Below are positions 58,387-64,000 of a stretch of DNA of 64,000 bases, piece by piece. The stretch's first letter is position 1; each line of letters starts with the position of its first letter. Source of the stretch: Luteimonas terrae (GTDB lineage Bacteria; Pseudomonadota; Gammaproteobacteria; Xanthomonadales; Xanthomonadaceae); the NCBI RefSeq assembly GCF_004358165.1, contig NZ_SMTG01000005.1:268338-332337 (forward strand), read 5' to 3'. The translations under genes and the position numbers were made by a program. The notes under the pieces were generated by a model. That model was not told the DNA's origin. It worked only from the letters and a program-made list of their open reading frames with translations, and did no database searches.

Positions 58387-59261
58387 ACACCGTGGTCGAT
58401 TCCGGCGGCTGGTCGGTCTGGCCGGCGCCGGCCAAGCTGAACCTGTTCCTGCGCATCACCGGTCGACGCGAGGACGGCTACCATGCGTTGCAGACCGTGT
58501 TCCGGATGCTCGACTGGGGTGACACGATCCGTCTGCGCCCACGTGCGGACGGGCAGATCCGCCGGGTCGGCGACTCGATTCCGGGACTCGCCGAGGCCGA
58601 TGATCTGGTCGTGCGCGCAGCGCGGCTGCTGCAATCTTCGCTCAAATTCGCGCAAGGCGCTGACATCATCGTCGAAAAGATGATTCCATCTGGTGCCGGC
58701 CTGGGCGGCGGCTCTTCGGATGCCGCGACGGTGCTGCGTGCGTTGGACCGGTTGTGGGGACTGGATCTCGGCGAGGACCGTCTCGCCGCGCTCGGTCTGA
58801 CCCTGGGCGCAGACGTGCCGGTGTTCGTCCGCGGACACAACGCCTGGGCCGAAGGCGTGGGCGAATCGCTGGTGCCCATCGATCTGCCGCCGGCCTGGTA
58901 CCTGCTGGCGGACCCCGGCGTGCACGTGAATACCGCCGGCTTGTTCCAGGCCCCTGAATTGACGCGAAATGCTGCGCCCGCGACAATGGCGGACTTCGTT
59001 TCAGGTGCATCGCTCGGCAACGCGTTCGAGCCGGTCCTGCGTCGCCGCGAATCTGCCGTCGAGGCCGTGTTCGCAGTGCTCGCGGAGGTCGGCACGCCAC
59101 GCCTGACCGGGACGGGCAGCGGCTGCTTCGTCGAATTCGCTACGCGCGAATCCGCTGAAGAAGCGCAGGCCCGGGTCGCATCGCGGGTCCAGTCCCGCGT
59201 CGTGGCCGGCGCGATGCGCTCTCCGCTGCTGGATGCATTGGAGGCCGGGATTCGGGATTAG
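58383..59261 (+). CDS. ispE: 4-diphosphocytidyl-2-C-methyl-D-erythritol kinase
   Basis: ATP-dependent GHMP kinase of the MEP isoprenoid pathway. [21 protein letters not shown] at the start, the ATP loop [14 protein letters not shown] near residue 105, and [11 protein letters not shown] near 250 are the three GHMP motifs. 292 residues. The stop codon and the last four codons (GIRD) lie inside a large inverted repeat, so the C-terminus may have been set by repeat insertion. Confidence 0.95.
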   Translation: MNTVVDSGGWSVWPAPAKLNLFLRITGRREDGYHALQTVFRMLDWGDTIRLRPRADGQIRRVGDSIPGLAEADDLVVRAARLLQSSLKFAQGADIIVEKMIPSGAGLGGGSSDAATVLRALDRLWGLDLGEDRLAALGLTLGADVPVFVRGHNAWAEGVGESLVPIDLPPAWYLLADPGVHVNTAGLFQAPELTRNAAPATMADFVSGASLGNAFEPVLRRRESAVEAVFAVLAEVGTPRLTGTGSGCFVEFATRESAEEAQARVASRVQSRVVAGAMRSPLLDALEAGIRD

Positions 59262-59315
59262 GGATTGGGGATTCGCTCACGCGTCGAATCCCCAATCCCG
59301 AATTCCTAATCCCGG
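59245..59315 (+). repeat. Inverted repeat with GGGATT iterations, overlapping the ispE stop
   Basis: Two 31-base arms (59245-59275 and 59285-59315) around a nine-base loop pair with three mismatches. The arms are built from GGGATT units, for example GGGATTGGGGATTCG. The left arm includes the ispE stop TAG. It probably works as the operon's transcript hairpin and resembles dispersed intergenic repeats of xanthomonads. Confidence 0.75.
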
Positions 59316-59323
59316 ATTTCTGA

Positions 59324-59399
59324 AGGGGCGTCGCCAAGTGGTTAAGGCACCGGGTTTTGATCCCGGCATTCGCAGGTTCGAATCCTGCCGCCCCTGCCA
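59324..59399 (+). tRNA. tRNA-Gln (TTG anticodon)
   Basis: A complete cloverleaf of 76 bases: acceptor AGGGGCG/CGCCCCT, anticodon stem CCGGG/CCCGG around TTTTGAT with anticodon TTG, T-arm GGTTCGAATCC, encoded CCA. It lies between ispE and prs and is probably part of that transcript. Confidence 0.95.
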
Positions 59400-59459
59400 T
59401 CCCCGTGCTCGCGCACGGTCCTCCCATCCGCTCGGTCAGAGCGACGCGGAACCGCAGAC

Positions 59460-60419
59460 ATGAAAGAAGAACGCAATCTCCTGATCTTTTCCGGCAACGC
59501 CAATCGCGCACTGGCCAAGTCCGTGTGCCGCGAACTGGGCGTGCGCCAGGGTCGTGCGCTGGTGTCCACGTTCTCCGACGGCGAAGTGCAGGTCGAGATC
59601 GAGGAGACCGTGCGTCGTCAGGACGTGTTCGTCATCCAGCCGACCTGCGCACCGTCGGCCGAGAACCTGATGGAACTGCTGGTGCTGATCGACGCGCTCA
59701 AGCGCGCATCGGTCGCCAGCGTGACCGCGGTGATCCCGTATTTCGGCTATTCGCGCCAGGACCGTCGCCTGCGTTCGAGCCGCGTGCCGATCACGGCCAA
59801 GGTCGCCGCGCGCATCATCACCGCTGCCGGCGCCGACCGCGTGCTGACGGTGGACCTGCACGCCGACCAGATCCAGGGCTTCTTCGACATTCCGGTCGAC
59901 AACGTCTACGCCTCGCCGCTGCTGCTGGCCGACATCTGGCGCGCGCACGGCACCGACAACATGGTCGTGGTCTCGCCCGACGTGGGCGGCGTGGTGCGCG
60001 CCCGCGCGATTGCCAAGCGTCTCGACGACGCGGACCTGGCGATCATCGACAAGCGCCGCCCGCGTGCCAATGTCGCCACGGTGATGAACATCATCGGCGA
60101 CGTGCGCGGCAAGACCTGCGTGCTGGTCGACGACATCGTCGACACCGCCGGCACGCTGTGCGCCGCCGCTGCCGCGCTCAAGGCGCAGGGCGCGGTCAAG
60201 GTCGTCGCCTACTGCACGCACGCCGTGCTGTCGGGCGCGGCGATCGACAACATCAACAAGTCGCAGCTCGACGAAATGGTGGTCACCGACACCATTCCGC
60301 TGTCGGAGGCCGCGCGCGGGTGCGCGCGCATCCGTCAGCTCAGCGTCGCCGAGCTGCTTGCCGAGACGATCCGCCGGATCGCGTTCGGAGAATCGGTCAG
60401 TTCGCTCTACGTGGACTGA
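59460..60419 (+). CDS. prs: Ribose-phosphate pyrophosphokinase
   Basis: Makes PRPP from ribose 5-phosphate and ATP. Landmarks are [44 protein letters not shown], the catalytic flexible region [43 protein letters not shown] and the PRPP loop [14 protein letters not shown]. 319 residues. Follows tRNA-Gln in the lolB-ispE order typical of Gammaproteobacteria. Confidence 0.97.
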   Translation: MKEERNLLIFSGNANRALAKSVCRELGVRQGRALVSTFSDGEVQVEIEETVRRQDVFVIQPTCAPSAENLMELLVLIDALKRASVASVTAVIPYFGYSRQDRRLRSSRVPITAKVAARIITAAGADRVLTVDLHADQIQGFFDIPVDNVYASPLLLADIWRAHGTDNMVVVSPDVGGVVRARAIAKRLDDADLAIIDKRRPRANVATVMNIIGDVRGKTCVLVDDIVDTAGTLCAAAAALKAQGAVKVVAYCTHAVLSGAAIDNINKSQLDEMVVTDTIPLSEAARGCARIRQLSVAELLAETIRRIAFGESVSSLYVD

Positions 60420-60429
60420 CCTGCTGCAA

Positions 60430-60475
60430 CGTCTCGTCTGGTCGCGGACGAGACGCATCACCGCCGCGAGGCGGT
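60430..60475 (+). promoter_or_regulatory. Tandem hairpins in the prs-rplY gap
   Basis: CGTCTCGTC-(8 nt)-GACGAGACG (60430-60455) is followed at once by ACCGCC-GCGA-GGCGGT (60460-60475) with a GNRA loop and TTTC. The pair lies 28 bases before rplY and could be an attenuator, a processing site or a leader bound by L25. Confidence 0.45.
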
Positions 60476-60503
60476 TTCAACTCCAGAAAAGTGAATCAAG
60501 AAC

Positions 60504-61160
60504 ATGGCTACCACGCATGAAATCAAGGTGCAGCGCCGCGAAGACGAGGGGAAGGGTGCGAGCCGCCGCCTCCGTCACGCCGGTGAAGTGCCTGCCGTCG
60601 TCTACGGCGGCGACCTCAAGCCCGTCAGCATCAAGCTGAGCCACAACGATGTCTGGCTCGCCAGCCAGCACGAGTGGTTCTACGCCTCGATCCTCGACCT
60701 GAGCCTCAACGGCGACGTCCAGAAGGTCCTGCTGCGCGACATGCAGCGTCACCCGTTCAAGCAGCAGATCCTGCACCTGGACTTCCAGCGCGTGAACGCG
60801 AACGAGACCATCCGCACCGCCGTGCCGCTGCACTTCATCAACGAAGACAGCTCGCCGGCCGGCAAGGCGGCCGACGTGGTGATCACGCACGAGCTCAACG
60901 AAGTCACCGTGACTTGTCTGCCGGGCGACCTGCCGGAGTTCATCGAGATCGATCTCGGCGCGATGGTCGTCGGCGACATCGTCCACCTCTCGCAGGTCAA
61001 GCTGCCCAAGGGCGTCGAGATTCCGGAACTGGCGCTGGGCGCGGACCACGACGTTGCCGTCGTCGTCGCCAAGCACGGCCGCGTGGAAGCCGAGCCGGAA
61101 GAGACCGACGAAGCGTCGGCCGATGTCCCGGCCACCAAGGCTGCCAAGGACGACGAGTAA
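60504..61160 (+). CDS. rplY: 50S ribosomal protein L25 (CTC form)
   Basis: Binds 5S rRNA. The L25 domain spans about residues 1-90 (REDEGKGASRRLRHAGEVPAVVYGG, QKVLLRDMQRHPFKQQILHLDFQRV) and the TL5/CTC C-terminal domain about 95-185 (INEDSSPAGKAADVV, CLPGDLPEFIEIDLGAMVVGD). An acidic tail ends the 218-residue protein. A hairpin with UUCG loop follows the stop. Confidence 0.96.
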   Translation: MATTHEIKVQRREDEGKGASRRLRHAGEVPAVVYGGDLKPVSIKLSHNDVWLASQHEWFYASILDLSLNGDVQKVLLRDMQRHPFKQQILHLDFQRVNANETIRTAVPLHFINEDSSPAGKAADVVITHELNEVTVTCLPGDLPEFIEIDLGAMVVGDIVHLSQVKLPKGVEIPELALGADHDVAVVVAKHGRVEAEPEETDEASADVPATKAAKDDE

Positions 61161-61168
61161 TCGTCGTG

Positions 61169-61194
61169 CGGGCGTGCCTTCGGGCGCGCCCGCG
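61169..61194 (+). terminator. UUCG hairpin between rplY and pth
   Basis: GCGGGCGTGCC-TTCG-GGCGCGCCCGC: eleven pairs with one G-T wobble. No T run follows, so it may only weaken read-through into pth, whose start is 12 bases later. Confidence 0.4.
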
Positions 61195-61205
61195 TTGCCG
61201 TCTCG

Positions 61206-61787
61206 ATGTCAGCACTGCGACTGATCGTCGGCCTGGGCAATCCCGGCGCCGAGTACGCACGGACCCGGCATAACGCCGGGTTCCGTTTTGTCGACGAACT
61301 CGCCGCGAAGGCGGGCGCAACATTCCGGCTCGACAGCAAGCTGTTCGGTGAGACCGCGAAGATCGACATCGCCGGCCGGCCGGTCTGGCTGCTCAAGCCG
61401 GCCACCTTCATGAATCTCAGCGGCAAGTCGGTCACGGCGGCGCTGCGTTTCTGGAAATTCGAGCCGGCACAGGCGCTGCTGGCGCACGACGAACTGGACC
61501 TGGCGCCGGGCACTGCGCGTCTGAAGTTCGACGGCGGGCATGGCGGGCAGAACGGCCTGCGCGACACGATGCAGCTGCTGGGGCATGGCAAGTTCCACCG
61601 TCTGCGCATCGGCATCGGGCATCCGGGCAGCAAGGACAAGGTCACGCCGTGGGTGCTGGGGCGCGCGAGCGCCGATGACGACATCCTGATCGGCCGCGCG
61701 ATCGACGCTGCGATCGACGTGCTGCCGCTGGCGATGGACGGCAATTTCATGGATGCGATGACGAAGCTGCACACGGTGAAGCCGTAA
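61206..61787 (+). CDS. pth: Peptidyl-tRNA hydrolase
   Basis: Releases peptides from peptidyl-tRNA. LIVGLGNPGAEYARTRHNAGF gives the active-site asparagine and histidine, with KPATFMNLSGKSV, AHDELDLAPG and FDGGHGGQNGLRD as further signatures. 193 residues. The stop lies inside an inverted repeat. Followed by ychF, the usual neighbour. Confidence 0.97.
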   Translation: MSALRLIVGLGNPGAEYARTRHNAGFRFVDELAAKAGATFRLDSKLFGETAKIDIAGRPVWLLKPATFMNLSGKSVTAALRFWKFEPAQALLAHDELDLAPGTARLKFDGGHGGQNGLRDTMQLLGHGKFHRLRIGIGHPGSKDKVTPWVLGRASADDDILIGRAIDAAIDVLPLAMDGNFMDAMTKLHTVKP

Positions 61788-61867
61788 TTCGTGATTGGTG
61801 ATTGGTGATTCGTGAGCGCGCGCCACTGCTGCCCTTTCGAATCACCAATCACGAATCACCAGTCACG
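61783..61867 (+). repeat. Inverted repeat with GATTGGT iterations, overlapping the pth stop
   Basis: Arms at 61783-61812 and 61838-61867 match in 26 of 30 positions around a 25-base loop; the motif GTGATTGGTGATTCG is in each. The pth stop TAA is inside the left arm, and the right arm ends nine bases before the ychF ATG. Confidence 0.7.
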
Positions 61868-61875
61868 GATCCCAG

Positions 61876-62967
61876 ATGGGCATCAAATGCGGCATCGTCG
61901 GCCTGCCGAACGTCGGCAAGTCGACCCTCTTCAACGCGTTGACCAAGGCGGGCATCGCCGCGGCCAACTTCCCGTTCTGCACCATCGAGCCGAACGTCGG
62001 CATCGTGCCGGTGCCGGACCTGCGCCTCAATGCGCTGGCGGCGATCGTCAAACCGCAGAAGGTGCTGCCGACGGCGGTCGAATTCGTCGACATCGCCGGT
62101 CTCGTCGCCGGCGCGGCCAGCGGCGAGGGCCTGGGCAACAAGTTCCTGTCGCACATCCGCGAGGTCGACGCGATCACGCACGTGGTGCGCTGCTTCGAGA
62201 ATCCGGACGTCATCCACGTCAACAACAAGGTCGACCCGATCGCCGACATCGAGACGATCGATACCGAGCTGGCGCTGGCCGATCTCGATTCGGTCGAGCG
62301 CGCGCTGCAGCGCGCCGAGCGTTCGGCCAAGACCGGCGACAAGGACGCCAAGGTCCGCGCCGAGGTGCTCGGCCGCGTGCAGAAGGGTCTGGCCGACGGC
62401 CATCCGGTGCGATCGCTCAAGCTCTCCGATGACGACCAGGCCGCGATCCGCGACCTGTTCCTGCTGACCAACAAGCCCGTGCTGTACATCGCCAACGTGC
62501 TCGAGGACGGCTTCGAGAACAATCCGCACCTCGACGCCGTGCGCGCACGCGCGGCGGGCGAGGGCGCCGAGGTCGTGCCGGTGTCGGCGGCGATCGAGGA
62601 AGAACTCTCGCAGCTCGACGATGCCGATCGCGATGCGTTTCTGACCGATCTCGGTCTCGAGGAGCCGGGCCTGAACCGCGTGATCCGCGCGGCCTACGGG
62701 CTGCTGACGCTGCAGACCTACTTCACCGCCGGCGTGAAGGAAGTGCGCGCGTGGACCGTCCGCATCGGCGCGACCGCGCCGCAGGCGGCCGCAGTCATCC
62801 ACACCGATTTCGAGAAAGGCTTCATCCGCGCCGAAGTGGTCGGTTACGACGACTTCATCCGCTACAACGGCGAAGGCGGTGCGAAGGAAGCCGGCAAATG
62901 GCGTCTGGAAGGCAAGGAATACATCGTCAAGGACGGCGACGTGATGCACTTCCGCTTCAACGTCTGA
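61876..62967 (+). CDS. ychF: Redox-regulated ATPase YchF (Obg family)
   Basis: Ribosome-associated P-loop ATPase, 363 residues. G1 is [18 protein letters not shown], followed by [22 protein letters not shown]; the fourth motif is altered from NKxD (VNNKVDP here is in another loop, and the specificity region is NVLEDG), as expected for an ATP-binding member. A coiled-coil arm (about 125-210) and a C-terminal TGS domain ([24 protein letters not shown] onward) complete it. A strong terminator follows. Confidence 0.96.
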   Translation: MGIKCGIVGLPNVGKSTLFNALTKAGIAAANFPFCTIEPNVGIVPVPDLRLNALAAIVKPQKVLPTAVEFVDIAGLVAGAASGEGLGNKFLSHIREVDAITHVVRCFENPDVIHVNNKVDPIADIETIDTELALADLDSVERALQRAERSAKTGDKDAKVRAEVLGRVQKGLADGHPVRSLKLSDDDQAAIRDLFLLTNKPVLYIANVLEDGFENNPHLDAVRARAAGEGAEVVPVSAAIEEELSQLDDADRDAFLTDLGLEEPGLNRVIRAAYGLLTLQTYFTAGVKEVRAWTVRIGATAPQAAAVIHTDFEKGFIRAEVVGYDDFIRYNGEGGAKEAGKWRLEGKEYIVKDGDVMHFRFNV

Positions 62968-62985
62968 CACGCTGCGTCGGTCGAG

Positions 62986-63012
62986 AAAAAGGCGCCTTCG
63001 TGGCGCCTTTTT
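62986..63012 (+). terminator. Rho-independent terminator after ychF
   Basis: AAAAAGGCGCC-TTCGT-GGCGCCTTTTT: a perfect eleven-pair stem ending in a T run on the plus strand. It closes the TPR-lolB-ispE-prs-rplY-pth-ychF region. Confidence 0.9.
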
Positions 63013-63053
63013 CGTGCCCGGGTGGGCGGGCCGGGTCCAGGCTCCTTCAGTAC

Positions 63054-63119
63054 CGTCATTCCCGCGAAAGCGGGAGGCGCTTGTTCACCAGCCGAAGGCT
63101 GGTCATCCAGTGTCTTTGG
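63054..63119 (+). repeat. Dispersed repeat (CGTCATTCCCGC family)
   Basis: CGTCATTCCCGCGAAAGCGGG contains a CCCGC-GAAA-GCGGG hairpin and is followed later by CATCCAGTGTCTTTGG, parts of a repeat common in proteobacterial intergenic DNA. Here the two parts are separated by a second hairpin, ACCAGCC-GAA-GGCTGGT (63087-63103). Confidence 0.6.
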
Positions 63120-63408
63120 CCCTTCTACTCAGGTTGGCGCGAACTTCTGCTTCGCAAAGTGGGACCTGCTTGGGCGCCTGCCGGGTACCGCGCCCAGTCG
63201 CGGCCCGATATCCGCTTGGTGGTCACGGCGCCGACAGGCGCTGGACACCATCCGGCTGCTGATCGAAGAGCGGGTTCGGCGAGCAGATTCGAAGAAAATT
63301 CCTGTCCGGACCATGGCATCCGCGCGGCGCTCCGGTTAAGATGCGCGCCCGCCTGCGCAGGCCGTCTGCAGCGAAGGCGGGTCCGGTGAAATCCAGCGTC
63401 ATCCGACG

Positions 63409-63437
63409 TTGACAGGAACCGGAACTGGCCCCAAAAT
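63409..63437 (+). promoter_or_regulatory. tRNA-tuf operon promoter
   Basis: -35 TTGACA (63409-63414) is perfect; after 17 bases the -10 is CAAAAT (four of six). The discriminator that follows is CGCGGGC. A GC-rich discriminator is typical of promoters under stringent control. tRNA-Tyr begins about 26 bases past the expected start. Confidence 0.7.
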
Positions 63438-63469
63438 CGCGGGCTGTTTTCACCGGCAACGAAAGCGCT

Positions 63470-63555
63470 GGAGGGATACCCAAGCGGCCAACGGGGGCAG
63501 ACTGTAAATCTGCTGGCTTACGCCTTCGGTGGTTCGAATCCACCTCCCTCCACCA
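63470..63555 (+). tRNA. tRNA-Tyr (GTA anticodon)
   Basis: 86 bases with a long variable arm, as for class II tRNA. Acceptor GGAGGGA/TCCCTCC, anticodon stem GCAGA/TCTGC around CTGTAAA with GTA, T-arm GGTTCGAATCC, encoded CCA. Confidence 0.95.
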
Positions 63556-63616
63556 CTTTCGGCACGGTGGAACAATTGCAGTGCGACAGGTTGTAATGCG
63601 GTATGCGGGTCCCGGT

Positions 63617-63690
63617 GCGGGAGTAGTTCAACGGTAGAACCTCAGCCTTCCAAGCTGATGGTGCGGGTTCGATTCCCGTCTCCCGCTCCA
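63617..63690 (+). tRNA. tRNA-Gly (TCC anticodon)
   Basis: 74 bases. Acceptor GCGGGAG/CTCCCGC, anticodon stem TCAGC/GCTGA around CTTCCAA with TCC, T-arm GGGTTCGATTCCC, encoded CCA. Confidence 0.95.
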
Positions 63691-63731
63691 TTGAACTGCC
63701 GGCATCACCCGATCCACCGTTCCACATCGTT

Positions 63732-63807
63732 GCTCACGTAGCTCAGTCGGTAGAGCACCTCCTTGGTAAGGAGGAGGTCGAAGGTTCGATTCCTTTCGTG
63801 AGCACCA
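63732..63807 (+). tRNA. tRNA-Thr (GGT anticodon)
   Basis: 76 bases. Acceptor GCTCACG/CGTGAGC, anticodon stem CCTCC/GGAGG around TTGGTAA with GGT, T-arm AGGTTCGATTCCT, encoded CCA. Lies 76 bp before tuf, as in the tufB operon of enterobacteria. Confidence 0.95.
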
Positions 63808-63883
63808 CCTTTTCGCGGTCGCCGCCGGTGGTGGGGCCGCTGCACGCAATCACCAATTCACCAGATTTCGAGATAGAGCAGCC

Positions 63884-64000
63884 ATGGCAAAGGGTAAGTT
63901 CGAGCGCACCAAGCCGCACGTCAACGTCGGCACCATCGGTCACGTCGACCACGGCAAGACCACGCTGACCGCCGCACTGACCAAGATCGGCGCCGAGCGT
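63884..64000 (+). CDS. tuf: Elongation factor Tu (5' part)
   Basis: First 39 codons only; the gene runs off the window. [19 protein letters not shown] then [13 protein letters not shown] gives the EF-Tu N-terminus with its P-loop. Brings aminoacyl-tRNA to the ribosome. It is preceded by tRNA-Tyr, -Gly and -Thr, probably in one stringently controlled transcript. A fragment of the CAATCACCAATTCACC repeat type lies just upstream. Confidence 0.97.
   Translation, partial: MAKGKFERTKPHVNVGTIGHVDHGKTTLTAALTKIGAER

Larger units (their letters stand above)
63013..63469 (+). other. 457-bp gap without a gene
   Basis: No open frame here has recognisable protein character. It holds the dispersed repeat at 63054-63119 and, near its right end, the promoter of the tRNA-tuf transcript. 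The middle (about 63120-63400) shows nothing I can name. Confidence 0.6.

Noticed and set aside
63120..63400. Small open frames in the gap before the tRNA genes
   Set aside because: Frames on both strands overlap each other, lack ribosome sites and encode repeat-derived sequence; none has a recognisable domain.

Overview
The window is about 64 kb of GC-rich, gene-dense chromosome from a gammaproteobacterium. Gene content and order point to the Xanthomonadaceae/Lysobacteraceae (Lysobacter, Luteimonas or a relative): an ahpC-ahpF-oxyR cluster, a Lys-C-like endopeptidase beside a subtilase with PPC domains, the lptD-surA-pdxA-ksgA-apaGH block, split pntAA/pntAB/pntB, and tRNA-Tyr/Gly/Thr ahead of tuf. 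The genus is inference; no 16S rRNA gene is present. I see no insertion sequence, prophage or CRISPR array.

Layout. 1-1.1 kb: end of thyA and folA. 1.1-8.3 kb (minus): a seven-gene coupled operon lptD-surA-pdxA-csaA-rsmA-apaG-apaH for outer-membrane assembly, cofactor synthesis and rRNA methylation. 8.5-10.6 kb (minus): HDAC-family amidohydrolase, cob(I)alamin adenosyltransferase and a membrane protein. 10.7-13.4 kb (plus): two UbiH-type hydroxylases and a small membrane protein. 13.4-18.6 kb (minus): DUF808, an anchored coiled-coil protein, rlmM, a deaminase, a lipoprotein and glnS. 18.8-22.8 kb (plus): a diguanylate cyclase behind a sigma-54-type promoter, a DMT exporter and msrA. 22.8-27.8 kb (minus): Rnk-like factor, oxyR, ahpF, ahpC with an OxyR-type site, and an esterase lipoprotein.

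27.9-36.9 kb: prmC, a proline iminopeptidase, a short PhnA-like protein, NUDIX, a 5'-3' exonuclease, a nitroreductase and two adjacent DUF1631 proteins. 37-41.6 kb: proton-translocating transhydrogenase, with pntAA separated from pntAB-pntB by an opposite-strand sigma factor/membrane protein/DUF3106 operon. 41.6-47.8 kb: a membrane protein, sufT, a subtilase, a Lys-C-like protease and a lipoprotein that is a stand-alone copy of the subtilase propeptide. 47.8-53.6 kb: short asparaginase, DUF2069, a WrbA-like flavoprotein, YihY, a TlpA-like lipoprotein, PPK2, an XRE regulator, moaB and a GNAT acetyltransferase. 53.6-64 kb: prfA, hemA, a TPR protein, lolB, ispE, tRNA-Gln, prs, rplY, pth, ychF, three tRNAs and the start of tuf.

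Most genes are housekeeping and many are joined by ATGA or GTGA overlaps. The least explained parts are the secreted protease cluster with its possible cell-bound inhibitor, an orphan terminator facing away from the OxyR-controlled ahpC promoter (possible small RNA), the sigma-54 promoter before the diguanylate cyclase, the sigma/DUF3106 module inside the pnt locus, and a recurring -10-like hexamer 6-8 nt before start codons that suggests leaderless mRNAs.
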